64,000 bases of DNA from positions 2,288,359 to 2,352,358 of the forward strand of contig JABAKD010000016.1 in assembly GCA_012845835.1 (NCBI GenBank). Direction: 5' to 3'. The notes beneath the pieces are model-generated. The model saw only the letters and a list, made by a program, of their open reading frames with translations, was not told the DNA's origin and did no database searches. Positions 19,743 to 30,297 of this stretch are shown here, in pieces. Each line of letters starts with the position of its first letter. Positions within the stretch are counted from its first letter, which is position 1. The translations under genes and the position numbers were made by a program. The stretch is from Undaria pinnatifida. Taxonomy: Eukaryota > Sar > Phaeophyceae > Laminariales > Alariaceae.

Positions 19743-19939
19743 GACGCGTGCTACGATAGATGTAGCATTTTTTTGTTTTGTTTCGGTCGAAAATATGTGT
19801 TCTGGACGACGGAGCTCGTTAACTCCCGAAAACCAAATCGTCGGAATTGCCATTCTTGTTCTTTGCGTTGTTGTTTTTTTTGTACACCTAGAGCGCACGG
19901 GTTTGTCAATTGGGTTGCATCATCAGTATAAGTCAACAT
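19743..19939 (+). mobile_element. TIR family B element, 5' part
   Basis: Begins with the family B terminal repeat (GACGCGTGCTACGATAGATG), TGTAGCAT and the internal GTTAACTCC...CAAATCGTCGG block seen in intact copies (27141-27415). It is cut off at 19940 by a family A element. Confidence 0.6.
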
Positions 19940-20207
19940 GACTGATTCTACGATAGCCCCCTCTAAAAAAAAAACAGCGATTTTCTTTCACGACCGTTTC
20001 ATGCCTGCTCGAACATGAGGAGAAGGGTGCCCATTAAAAAGAAAAGGTCTCCCATGTATTTTCTTGTGTGCAAAGGTCTATCGAACGGTGACACCGGGGT
20101 GGGCAAGGGACGCCGTATCTCAGGAGGTCCGACCGGGAGCTGGTTTCAAAACCCGGCAATTTTCGTGAAATAAAAAGTTGGCGGGGCTACGACCGTACAA
20201 GAGAACT
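19940..20207 (+). mobile_element. TIR family A element, small copy
   Basis: Left end GACTGATTCTACGATAGCCC, interior CAGCGATTTTCTTTCACGA, CATGCCTGCTCG and CGGGAGCTGGTTTCAAAACC, right end GGCGGGGCTACGACCGTACA. About 268 bp, no coding capacity: a MITE. The right end is decayed. Confidence 0.65.
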
Positions 20208-20283
20208 CAAAATCAGTTTTCTGGGGTGAGGTATGGAGCTCCTTCAAATGAGGAAGGCTTCTCGGAGAAAAATTGTTTTGCAC

Positions 20284-20314
20284 AGACGCGGGCTATGATA
20301 GAGGTATATATAAA
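20284..20314 (+). mobile_element. TIR family B element, 5' end cut by the palindrome element
   Basis: GACGCGGGCTATGATAGAGG matches the family B terminal repeat. The element resumes at 21883 (TATAGCAC against TAGCAC in intact copies) and ends at 22187, so the 1.57 kb element at 20315 was inserted a few bases inside it, at a TA-rich site. Confidence 0.6.
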
Positions 20315-21882
20315 GACTGATTCTACGATAGCCCCCCCCTAAACCAGGGGCCACCTGCACTATCTGCATTTTTGTTGGAAGCTCGTGAAAGCTTCCATGG
20401 AAGCTTCCCTGGAAGCTTCCCCGAAAAGCTTCCGTGGAAGCTTCCATGAAAGCTTTCACGGACACGGAAGCAACTTCCACGGAAGCTTCCATGAAAGCTT
20501 CCACGCAAGCTTCCACGGAAGCAACTTCCACGGAAGCTTCCACGAAAACTTCCACGGAAGCAACTTCCACGGAAGATTCCACGGAAGCTTCCACGGAAGC
20601 AACTTCCATGGAAGGTTCCATGAAATCTTCCACGGAAGCAACTGCCACGGAAGCTTCCACGAGAGCTTCCGCGGAAGCAACTTCCACGGAAGCTTCCACG
20701 GAAGCTTCCACGGAAGCTTCCATGAAAGCTTTCACGGAAGCAACTTCCACGGAAGCTCCCATGAAAGCTTCCACGGGAGCAACTTCCACGGAAGCTTCCA
20801 CGAAAGCTTCCGCGGAAGCAACTTCCACGGAAGCTTCCACGGAAGCAGCTTCCACGGAAGCAACTTCCACGGAAGCTTTCATGAAAGCTTTCACGGAAGC
20901 TCCCACGGAAGCAACCTAACCCTAACCCTAACCCTAACCCTAACCCTAACCTTTCATGGAAGTAACTTCCATTACTTCCATGGAAGCGTCCATTACTTCC
21001 GCGAAAGCTTCTATTACTTCCATGGAAGCTTTCGTGGAAGCTCCCGTGGAATTTGCTTCCACGGAAGCTTCCATATCTTCCATATCTTCCATGGAAGCTT
21101 CCACGGAAGCTTACGGAAGCTCCCATGAAAGCTTCCGTGGAAGCTTTCATTTCTTACATATCTTTCATGGAAGCTTCCACGGAAGCTTCCATGATGATTT
21201 CCGTGGAAGTTACTTCCATGAAAGCTTCCATTACTTCCATGAAAGCTTCAATGGAAGATTTCGTGAAAGTTACTTCCATGGAAGCTTTCGTCGAAGCTTT
21301 CGTCGAAGCTCCCGTGGAAGTTACTTCCGTGGAAGCTTTCATATCTTCCATAACTTCCATGGAAGCTTCCAATGAGCTTCCGTGGAAGTTACTTCCATGA
21401 AGGCTTCCATAACTTTCGCGAAAGCTTCCACTACTTCCATGAAAGCTTCCATGGAAGTTTTCGTGGAAGTTACTTCCACGGAAACTTTCGTGGAAGCTTT
21501 TGTAGGAGCTCCCGTGGAAGTTACGTCGGTGGAAGCTTTCAGTTCTTCCATATCTTCCACGTAAGCTTCCACGGAAGCTTTCATGAAAGCTTCCGTGGAA
21601 GTCACTTCCATGAAAGCTTCCATAACTTCCGCGAAAGCTTCCATTACTTCCATGAAAGCTTCAATGGAAGCTTTCGTCGAAGCTTTCGTCGAAGCTCCCG
21701 TGGAAGTTACTTACGTGGAAGTTTTCATATCTTCCATCTTTTGGAAGCTTCCATGGAAGCTTCCATGAAAGCGTTGAAAGCTTCCACGGAAGCTTTCATG
21801 AGCTTCCACGCAAAATGCAAGTAGTGCCGGAGACCGCGATTTCGTTGAAAAAACGCTTGGGGGGGCTACCGTAGAACGACTC
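20315..21882 (+). mobile_element. 1.57 kb TIR family A element filled with GGAAGCTTCC palindromes
   Basis: It has family A ends (GACTGATTCTACGATAGCCC and, at the right, GGGGGGGCTACCGTAGAACG). The family interior is kept only at the margins (CTGCATTTTTGTTGG; ACCGCGATTTCGTTGAA). The rest, 20375-21820, is over 100 units of TTCCAYGGAAGC and variants (AAAGC, AACTTCC), mostly in steps of three bases. 20914-20951 is a (CCCTAA)6 telomeric tract. Before it CACGGAAGCAAC dominates, after it CATGGAAGTTACTTCC. All six frames are long and low in complexity, so I do not call a protein. Confidence 0.75.
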
Positions 21883-22187
21883 TATAGCACTCTTTTTGGC
21901 TCAACGAAAAGTTCACATGACGGGGATCCTTAACCTCTTAATACAAATCGTCGAAGTGCCATCGTTTTTTCGTTTCGCAATAGTACGTAGGGATTTTTTT
22001 TTTTTTCATGTCTAGGCTATGGAGGTGGTTGATTGTGGGGGTTGTGCTTTCGCTTTTGCTCAAAACAAGTTTTTTGGGTGAGGTTTCTGTATAGCTGCCC
22101 CTCGAGCAGTTAAGAGCCTCGGAAACAAAATGGTGCATTTTGCCTTTTAGCGTATCGTGTGTTTCCACCTCTACCACAGCATGCGTC
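21883..22187 (+). mobile_element. TIR family B element, 3' part
   Basis: It contains the family internal blocks CTTAACCTCTTAATACAAATCG and TTTTTTCATG, then an end CCACCTCTACCACAGCATGC ahead of GTC, complementary to the family B start. Confidence 0.6.
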
Positions 22188-22208
22188 TCTGCACATCATT
22201 ATACCTAT

Positions 22209-22493
22209 TGTTGATCACGGGCCCTTGCAAGGGCATTGCGCGGGGACACAGAGTATCCCCTGAAGGTCTACCTATTGAGCAGGTCCTCGGAGAGTGCTCA
22301 CTTTCTTTGCCTTAGGAGAGACGTAGCTGTAGTAGATTCCACCAGAGCCTCGGATGACTTCTGAGAACGAGGCGCGTGCCTCCATTCTATTTCCTGACTA
22401 TCCCGAATAGAAAACGCCAACGTTATCATATGAAACCCGACCAAATTATCTCAATTCAACTAATTACAGGCCTTTCGAGGCCGTACCTTAACA
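22209..22493 (-). mobile_element. retrotransposon LTR (3' LTR, minus orientation)
   Basis: 285 bp bounded by TGTTGA...TTAACA. It shares blocks with the TRIM LTRs at 31900 and 32399: GGGGACACAGAGT, TTGAGCAGGTCCTCGGAGAG, CCCGAATA, AAAACGCCAAC and CAGGCCTTTCGAGGCCGTA. On the minus strand it is preceded by the purine-rich tract CAGGGTGGG at 22499-22510, the expected polypurine tract, so it is the 3' LTR of the element whose coding tail is at 23343-24300. Confidence 0.8.
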
Positions 22494-23342
22494 TTGGCCC
22501 ACCCTGATGAGTCGCATACGCAGAAATATGGGAGATTCGGGGAAAATCCAGTTCTACGAACTAGACCATGAGTCGAAGATGCGGCTCGTCAAAACCCACT
22601 CCCACACCTCTAACGGCCTGGCTATGGAGCCAGGAACACGCTAAGAAAAACAGTTGCAGGAACGCAGACCCTACAACCAGGCAAACCACCCATCAATAAC
22701 TTGCCGCATACCGCCGGTGTGGCGGGGGGGAGGGGGGCGGAAAAGGCTCTACGGCAAACCAACCACATAAAAGGTACTAGGGCGAGGCGAGCCCTCGTCG
22801 ATATGAAGGGGGACACAGCGCTAATACAAGGGAGAAGTCATACCAAAAACCTCCCACGGGCCATCGGCATGGCGGTGGGTTAGACGAAGAAACGACAAAT
22901 GCCCGGAATGGAAGGTGGCATCACCTACAGCCCCGCGAGGGGGGGGAGCGTTTAGCCGAAAGAAAAGTAGAAGAAATACAACACACAAAAAAAAAGAAAA
23001 AGATAACACGCAGTCCCTTAAATAGCCCTGTACCACGTCACACGCGAACAGGGTACCCTGGTCGCCCCCCCGGCTCTGGGCTGAGGCGTCGGCAGGGCGA
23101 ATATGAACAATGACGAAAAAGCGACAGTCCTGCGCCTCAGGTAGCGGCATGTCAGCCGAACGCTGGCCCGGCACAAGGCGGGAGGGGTGCCGGCAGGACT
23201 AAGAAGAAAAAATGGCTAGAACCGCCCCACACCCAGTAAAAAAAAATGCTCGAAAACCACGAACAACCCAAAGGCAAAAACTCCACACCTCGTAACCAGA
23301 AAAAAAATAGAGAACTATCGAGGGGCGGTGGTGGCTTGAAAG
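22494..23342 (-). mobile_element. 3' non-coding part of the gypsy-like element
   Basis: Lies between the end of the polyprotein remnant and the 3' LTR. The first ~120 bp (from 22494) match the internal end of the TRIM at 32169-32290 and, inverted, 41230-41349 (GATGAGTCGCATAYGCAGAA, ATATGGGAGATTCGGGG, CTACGAACTAGACCATGA). No conserved coding sequence seen in the rest. Confidence 0.6.
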
Positions 23343-24300
23343 TCAGCTGGCCACGGTCGCGCCTCGAGATTCATCTACGTTACGTTGGATCCCCCGAAGA
23401 AAGGCGCTGGCGATGTGAACTTGCAGGTACCAAGAGCCTCGTACGGCTCCCGTCGAAGTCGTGTAGCGCGCCGAGGGAAGAGGGAGTTTAATCGGCCCCG
23501 GGTCGTCCAGAAAGCGGACCAGGTATACTTTATCCTCGGTTGTGCTCGCGTTGATTTTTCCAAGCCACCACAACCCATCGTCTCCCTTGTACCCAAATTG
23601 GGCTCCCTTAGGGAGCACCTTGTCGTGGTGGCTCCCTTAGGAAGCACCGTGTCGTGGTAGCGGCGGAGCCAATCGGTGCGGATAACACAAGCGTAGCCCG
23701 GCGCTAGGAAGTGCCTCCCCGTTGTTGCGGGAGAGGTCGCGCTGCGCCGCCCCGATCCGCATTCGGGGGTAGAGGCGGTTGGTTTGGCGGTGCTGGTCCG
23801 GCGTGCAGGCCCAATAGCGCAACACGTAGGGGTGGGAGAGGTGGAGGTCCATTTCCCGCTCCCAGGAAGGTTCAGAGAGTCCCGCCTAATGCGTCTCGTA
23901 TAGCACCGCGATGACGCCACCTCGCCCCCGGACCGACTGATGGCCGGTGATCTGCTCCACTTCCAGCCGTTGGAGAGGGATCAAAACATCGTCTTGAGTG
24001 ACATGGTACGGAGGGGACTTCTTGGAAAATTATTGAACACATACTGCGTTAGCCCCGCCGATAGGTATTTGGGCATGTCCCCGCTGTCGTGGGGGTTGGC
24101 GCAGGGCTTGCAGCGTTCAATCGCCACACGCCGGCGAGCATCCGAACCGTGCAGGTCAGAAGGGAGGTCCAAATAGAGGAGGCTGCTCCCGAGTGGCGAG
24201 CCGTCTGGGGTCTCGGCGGCGGAGCAGGGGCCGACAGCCAGGATCTTGTAGGCCCCCGTCCAGTTAAGCGCGAGTTTTAGATCGCGGGCTCTTGAGAAAA
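23343..24300 (-). pseudogene. Ty3/gypsy-like polyprotein C-terminal remnant
   Basis: Read from 24300 down, it gives LKLALNWTGAYKILAVGPC and then LLYLDLPSDLHGSDARRR, CKPCANPHDSGDMPKYL, RYWACTPDQHRQTNRLYPR, GYACVIRTDWLRRYHDTVLP, GYKGDDGLWWLGKINAS, VYLVRFLDDPGPIKLPL and RGIQRNVDESRG before a stop at 23343. I know this order from retrotransposon polyproteins annotated in Ectocarpus, downstream of the integrase. The parts lie in different frames, so at least three frameshifts break it. Protease, reverse transcriptase and RNase H are absent, because the match stops abruptly at AT-rich sequence near 24300. Same strand as the LTR at 22209, which confirms the orientation. Dead element. Confidence 0.75.
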
Positions 24301-25620
24301 TATATCTCTTTTATTTTTTCATTTTTTCACTTTGCAGTCGCATCGGAAATGGCCGTTTGCTCTTCATGAAGAAAATCGGCTGTTTAATGGTGTAGATAGA
24401 ACTCTTTTCGTGACCAGCCGCAAAATGGGATAGGTTGGGGGTATCACAACGATCTGCGGGTTGGTTCCTGTCTTCTTCAGACCGGCTACTTTTATGGGAA
24501 TCACTTCAACCTCCCCCATCCCGCACCCTCGACACAAATCGTCCATCTACCTCCTTTCTTCAGTTCTGCCGGCTAGGTGGGCGAAGGTGCTGCGAAATAC
24601 CCCCTTTCTTCTTGATTCATGACTTCTGTTAAACGGTGAAACGCGAACCGTTACGCAACGACTACTACTTTGCGAAACGCCTTCCCTTTTCAGACATGCT
24701 TCAAGGCCATCCAAAACCTCTTGGGGTGCGGCTGGTGGTGGTAGTGAGTAGTGGGATTGTTGAGTTTGGATGTCTGTAAAGGTACCAGAAAGTCAACTTC
24801 CCAACCCCCTACCCCTACCCTTGACCACTGGGTAATAGGCCCCATACTGTACCTTGCCGTTTTTCCAAACCCGGAACCACGCGCCTAAACTTGGGTCCCT
24901 TCCTGTACCTCGCCGCTCTTTCTACCCCGGAACCACAACCCCTAACTTCGTCGCAAAACCCGTAGCTCTGAACATTACGCTTTGCAACCCCTGGGCCGAA
25001 AGCCCCTCGTTGTACCGCCCCCCCCCTTCTCCAATGCTGCTCCGTCTCAAACGAGATGCGTGGTCAACGGTCGAAAAACTAAGGCAAGCAACTAAGCCCC
25101 CCCCCCCGCCCTCCCTTCTCCCTATCCCCGGAACCACACCCACAACCATGTTCGCAAACGTTACTCTGAGCATAACGCTTTGGGACAGCTGTGCCGTAGG
25201 CCCCTTTTCGTACACCCCACCCCTTGTTCGTACCTCGGAACCACATCCGCGAATGGCTTGCGCGTAGTGGGCAGTAAGGCTCTTCAACTAACACCGAACC
25301 ACACCCACCCCTATACGTGATGCGCAAGGGTGGGTACAACGATTTGCGTCGCCAGTCGTAATGGGTTTGTTGGGGCTGACGCTCTGCGGGGTTTTATCCC
25401 TTCCTCTCCAGACCACCTACATTTTTAGGAAACACACCCTTATAAGAAAACCCTTCGACCCCCCCCGCCCTAAACCTCTACAAAAACCTTTCGTCTACCT
25501 CCTCTCTTCAGTTGTCCCGGTTAGGTGAGAGAAAGCATTGCTGAGACTCTGCTTTAGACCAAGGCTACCGCAGGGGAGGTACCCCCGTTTGTCGCTCATA
25601 GATTTGAGTCATCATACTCG
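24301..25620. repeat. gene-free; GGTACC repeat, poly-C-tailed repeat
   Basis: 24755-24800 is a GGTACC-motif copy. 25026-25112 is a poly-C-tailed family member (TGCTCCGTCTCAAACGAGATG, GTGGTCAACGGTCGAAAAAC, then C9). Around 24640-24700 and 25870-25940 lie related blocks (GTGAAACGCGAACCG/GTGAAAAGCGAACCG, TACTTTGCG). No conserved protein seen. Confidence 0.45.
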
Positions 25621-26590
25621 CACGAGTGACTCTCTACCTCGCTGACGAAAGAGTTTTGCACGATATTCTTGGCGCAGCGTGGCTAACGATTGCATTGCGG
25701 ATTCATGTCGCGAAATGAAAATAATAGCGCCAAAAAACTTAAGACCACTGCAAAGGAACAGGGTGTCACTCGCGCGAGTGACTCTTGGCCACCGCAGAAA
25801 AAGGCCCAAAAACAAAATGTAAAAAACGATCGTTGCTTTGGGTTTATACCTTGATTTATTTTTACGGTTTAACAGTGAAAAGCGAACCGCTACGAAGTGG
25901 CCTGAGTACCACTTTGCGTGAAGCGCTCTCCCTTTTTTGGAAAATGTCCAACAACAACGTAAACAGTCTCTGAAAAAAAAGAAAACGTCGCCCACAACGA
26001 AACGACCCGTCCAAGCACTAAGAACCGAGGTCGAAACGCCTTGCGCGTTTGCTAGAGGGTTCTGTCGCAACGCGTTACAGCGAACGTGATGTTTTTTGGG
26101 ACTACGCTATGCCTATTCGCAAACCGTTATGATCCTCGTGACGATTTACGAATCGAGACACCGTCCCGTTTGCGAGACGTCACGCAATACACAAGGCTTC
26201 ACGAAACAAACGGGTTTGTCAACAAGGCAGAAAGAAAACACACACACAGAAGGAACTGACCGAGGCCCGAGGGGAATGCACTGCAGTGTGTTATGCCACG
26301 CCATCGCTTGCCGCATTACCTCCCCCGTCCATAATCCTCGGCTTCCGTTCAAGTCCTTCTGTGCGCATTTCCGCACTTTTTATGCCGCCGTCGAGCCATG
26401 TGTAAGGAAGGGCTCGATCCAATGGACTAGTCGTGGAGCACTAGCCTTGAAATGAACTTTCCTGTTAATGGTTGGGACGCACGCTACAAACACCGTAGGG
26501 GATGCATCCACACGTTTTTGCTCGGGCCCCTCGCGTGAGGGCCTCCATACCCGACCCAAAACCTGTTTTTTTGTGAGAACATACGACCGT
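25621..26590. repeat. gene-free; CTCGCGCGAG palindromes
   Basis: A palindromic motif TCACTCGCGCGAGTGA occurs at about 25767, with weaker versions at 25617 and 26921. A minus-strand frame at 25612-26070 (152 codons) is open without a recognisable domain and is probably chance. Confidence 0.35.
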
Positions 26591-26594
26591 GCAG

Positions 26595-26645
26595 TGTTAT
26601 GGTATTCCCCTGGGAGCCTAACAATGGTGGCCTGTGTCTGTAACA
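26595..26645 (+). mobile_element. internally deleted 51 bp LTR remnant
   Basis: The first ~28 bases (TGTTATGGTATTCCCCTGGG, AGCCTAAC) and last ~20 (GGCCTGTGTCTGTAACA) match the two ends of the 265 bp LTR at 41350-41614; everything between is missing. Confidence 0.7.
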
Positions 26646-27140
26646 GACCCTTAATCTTACTATAGCAGCGCGACGAACAACCCCCTGGTCGAGGGTATAC
26701 GACTAGACCCAGACTGCGGCAGAGGGGGTCCCTTTTGAGGCTTTTTTCATGCGGTGATTCGGGGTCGCTCGCGCGGGTAACCCCCTCTGTTCCGTTGCGG
26801 TATCAAGTTTTCCGTGATGCCTTTAATTAACAATATCGACCTGCAATGGAATGGTTAATCTACGCTGGGCCCAAAACAAAATCGCCTAAATCAGTATTTC
26901 CCGCGAAGTACTGAGTCACTCGCGCGAGTATATGATGGTATGATGGCTCAAGACCGGAAGTGAAATTGGGGATTCCCTCGCCTACCGTGTAGCCTTTTTG
27001 GTCACTTTATGCAACCAGAGAAATCCCTCTACATTGCGGTACGGGTGGCGTTTTATGGGGGCAGAGGTGTCTGACCTTCTGCTAATGTTAGGTTGAGCTT
27101 CTCACGTGGTGAAGCTATCGGTTGGCAGCGATAATTTTAC
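26646..27140. other. gene-free; foldback-related fragment
   Basis: Around 27085-27135 the sequence TTGAGCTTCTCACGTGGTGAAGCT resembles the arm end of the 19.1 kb foldback element. Otherwise nothing seen. Confidence 0.35.
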
Positions 27141-27415
27141 GACGCGTGTTACGATGGAGGTAGCACGTTTTCGTCTGAAGATTTTTTTTCTAAAGGACGG
27201 GGCGTTCTTAACCCAAAATCGGAGGGAATTTGCTCACTTTACATTTGGCACGACTTTCTCGTCGTGTATCTAGCCCACTAGGATGTTTCATCCGGTAGAA
27301 GTTTTTTATTTTTTGCTCCAAATTAATTTTTGGGGTCAAGAAGGACATGTCTTAAGCTCCCAAATTGAGAGGTAGTATTAGAAAAAAAAGAGGTGCACCT
27401 CTATCGTAGCACGCG
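27141..27415 (+). mobile_element. TIR family B element, intact copy
   Basis: 275 bp with terminal inverted repeats (GACGCGTGTTACGATGGAGG left; CACCTCTATCGTAGCACGCG right). Interior blocks are TTCGTCTGAA, CTTAACCCAAAATCG, CGACTTTCTCGTCGTGTA, TTTCATCCGGTA and AAGCTCCCAAATTGAG. No coding capacity: a MITE. Confidence 0.75.
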
Positions 27416-28500
27416 GCGGAGTAGCGCACGCACATAAAACGTTGGTCTGGTTTCTGCTTTTGAACGAACGCCTTCGAAGCCAGGTTTTTCGAGGGAGATA
27501 TTGAGCTCGTGTTACGAGCTCTCAGAAACAACCAGTAAACCTGTAAGAAGCCGATGACTCGGTTGGGTATAGCTTCTCCCTATGAGGAGCCCCGTCAGTC
27601 CCATTTTTCTTGGTAAGAGAAAAGGCTACCCCTATGTGTTTTGTCATCTTCCCGTTAAACTTACATTTCCACCCATCTACGCCCAGCACAACCAGGGTCC
27701 GTGCTGATGCCTCACAGGGAGACGAGCTCTGTGGTCACAAACTACGAGACAGAAATGTGCATTGCGATTACAGCAAGGTGATTTGGCCATGCGGTGCCAC
27801 CCGAAATGAGCGCGCGGGCAAACAAACAAAAAACATTCAAGCCCGCACACCAGATTACATTTGCTATAGTAGCACGTGTCTTAACGTAGATTTGGATGCC
27901 GTTGCCCCTCGTTCACGAAGCCGCAGTCGCACTGTGACTCATTGCGACCTCTGCACTCATCCATCCGCAAATCGTCACTACATGCGTGAGGCTTTGCGAA
28001 AAATCACCCTCTCTCCCGAAAGGGTAGTGCTTCACACTACCTATCTCTAAAATTGGCCAGTTTTTTACCCCGTGAAGCGTTCATTCCCCACGGACTACGA
28101 CGCGTTGATGGGGCAAAACGCGATGCACGCAAGACCACACACAGATCGAGCGGTTATGGGGACTTTTGACTGTTCTCAATGCGGTGCGGACAACGCACCG
28201 CCTTCCTACTATCAATAGATGGCGTTACCTCCGCGGATAACCGTTGTGAACGTGGTAGCGCTTTGCTGATCGAGACGTGGCCTGTTCTCAAATGAGCTAC
28301 TACAGTACGCGCAATGAAAAAACTTTCGCGGACGAGCATCTGTACTGTTCCCAATGCGTTACGTACGACACATTTTTTTGCTGCTCGCTGCACCGTTCCC
28401 CGTCTCCGTACGCATGCCAGCCTGGCATCACGCTGGCCCCTTCAAGGCGAATGTATCTGGATCGGGTATCTACCACCGCCGACGCGCGGCCAAGGATTGA
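27416..28500. repeat. foldback arm fragment and CACCCAGCAC repeat
   Basis: 27455-27520 resembles an arm of the foldback element (GCCTTCGAAG, GAGATATTGAGCTC). 27660-27770 belongs to a three-copy family (others at 54355-54445 and 63625-63720) with TTTCCACCCATCTACGCCCA, CAGCACAACCAG and GACGAGCTCTGTGGTC blocks. Confidence 0.45.
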
Positions 28501-30297
28501 CGGGAGTTCCTCTACGCAGAGGATATCAACGATACCAGTGGCAACAGGAAGGGCTCCAAATGCCACTGGGTGGGCAGCCCCACCGACATCTGCAAACACC
28601 TCCAGCCTGCTCCGACGTCCTTCTACGAGGTGCTGAGGGAGGGACCGGTCGTGGTGTATGGGGATTTCGACGTTAAGCCTGGCAAGGTAATCGCTGACGG
28701 GCCCACGCCCAGCATGAATGGACACCATGTTGTCGTTGGGTTGGACGGTGGCGACCTCCTGGCGACGTTCACAGAGGGGGAGATTAGTGTGGGCGGGGAG
28801 TGTTCTTCGCAGTGCGTTCGACGAGGCGCTTGGCGCACTGCTCCACGACGGTAAAGCCACTGCTCGCATTGGAGTTGCGTGTCGATGAAGGACAACTTAT
28901 TTCACCACCTTGCCATCCGGCCCCACCTCTCCGACTACGGCGGACCCTGTCGGAGCGAAGTTCCTCTTTTTCGACGCTTCGGTGATGGTTTTCTTGAAGG
29001 CTGTGAAGGGTCCCAGCAGGGGGCGAGACAGCGAAGGCGCGCAGAGGAAGCGGGACATTGTGGCTGGAAAACAACCCGGACAAGACAAAGAGGGATAGAC
29101 CTGGGTTGCCCCCCCGCGTAATGGGGATCCACAGGTGGGCGCCGTCGCCACCGCCGCCGCTTTATATTACGCCAGCAGTCTTCACACATTGCCGCGACTT
29201 GGGGCGGTCTTTGGCCGTGACGTCGCTCTTTACGCATGTCAACATTGCTTAGTCACCGTACACGACAGTCCTGCCTTCTGCTTTAACGCTTGCTCTCTCT
29301 GTCTTGCTTTTGTTTTGTGGCAACACGGGTGGGGAGTACATCAGCTAGTCAAAAGCATTCCCGTAGGCACCGCCGTGTACGCCTCGAAGAACCAATGCAT
29401 GCGCCTGCTGGGGTCTGGAAAATATCTACGGAGGGTTACAGCGGCCGGGAAACATCTCCCTCACGTGGGGGTGCCCTTCATGACGATCGAGACGGAAGGG
29501 GAGAGTGAGTGGTCGAGGCCGGAGCAGCAGAAGTACAGATTAATTGCGGGGGTAAGAGTAGCCTGAATGAGACACTCGATCTCGTATCCGATCAGCCTCG
29601 CTAGCTTGGGTGGGGCGAAGGTCTACGCCTACCACTCCAGCCTGGTTCACCTGGAGGAGGGGTCAAGGGCAAGAGCCATGGACCCCGCCGTTCAGGGCAC
29701 GGCCGACGACCACCTGGCGCGGGTAAGGAGCGCGTTCACCAACAGGGGGGACGGCGTCGGATACACAGCACCTACGCGCATCGATGAGCTTGCGATGGAC
29801 AAGTTCGCCCAGGACTTTTCGGACGTGCGCTTGAAGTTCCTGCTACCGAGGAGACCTCAAAAGCTGGGCAAGAACAAACCCAGGCGCGAGAGCACCAGCG
29901 ACTACAGGCAAGGGGTAGACGGCGTTGCGCCCAGATCTTTCTGGGAGACCACACACAGAGCCGTCTACAGGAGCCTTAAAACCATGGGCCGAAACGGGCA
30001 AACCATCCACCGCAGATGCTGCGACTACAAAAGGGGGTTGCCCGACGGAAGGGACGACTTCTCGGCCCATGCGATGGTGTCGGAGGACCGCTCGTATGGC
30101 GTTTGGTGCTGGATTTGCTCCACCATGTTGGATGGTGCTCTGTTCAGATTTCCTTCATCCACGCGGGATTGAGAGGGATAGCCGGCAGGTGCGATCACTG
30201 CACGCCCAAGCATACAAGGAGAGAGGAGTTGGAGCGAGCGCGAGGGCTACCACCGCCCCACTGCCCTCGCAACATGCTCGAACGGACGTGGTCGTGA
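28500..30297 (+). CDS. unrecognised, possibly spliced and broken coding region
   Basis: A GC-rich stretch with several protein-like plus-strand pieces. 28510-28790 gives CKHLQPAPTSFYEVLREGP, VVVYGDFDVKPGKVIADG and GHHVVVGLDGGDLLATFTEG, vaguely like the His-containing end of papain-fold peptidases (unproven). 29350-29551 gives FMTIETEGESEW and KYRLIAG up to a donor GTAAGA. After a possible 51 bp intron, 29603-30172 gives KVYAYHSSLVHLEEGSR, TAPTRIDELAMDKFAQDF and YGVWCWICSTMLDG. A +1 shift then leads to RCDHCTPKHTRREELERARG and CPRNMLERTW, ending at 30297. The paired Cys (CWIC, CDHC) hint at a zinc site. It could be a host gene with short introns, a transposon gene, or an old viral insertion. 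I cannot choose. Confidence 0.35.

Noticed and set aside
20244-21824. Several long open frames (up to 275 codons) of Ser/Phe/His/Gly or Ala/Glu/Val repeats
   Set aside because: They are translations of the GGAAGCTTCC array in different frames on both strands; repeat steps of 3 bp keep all frames open.
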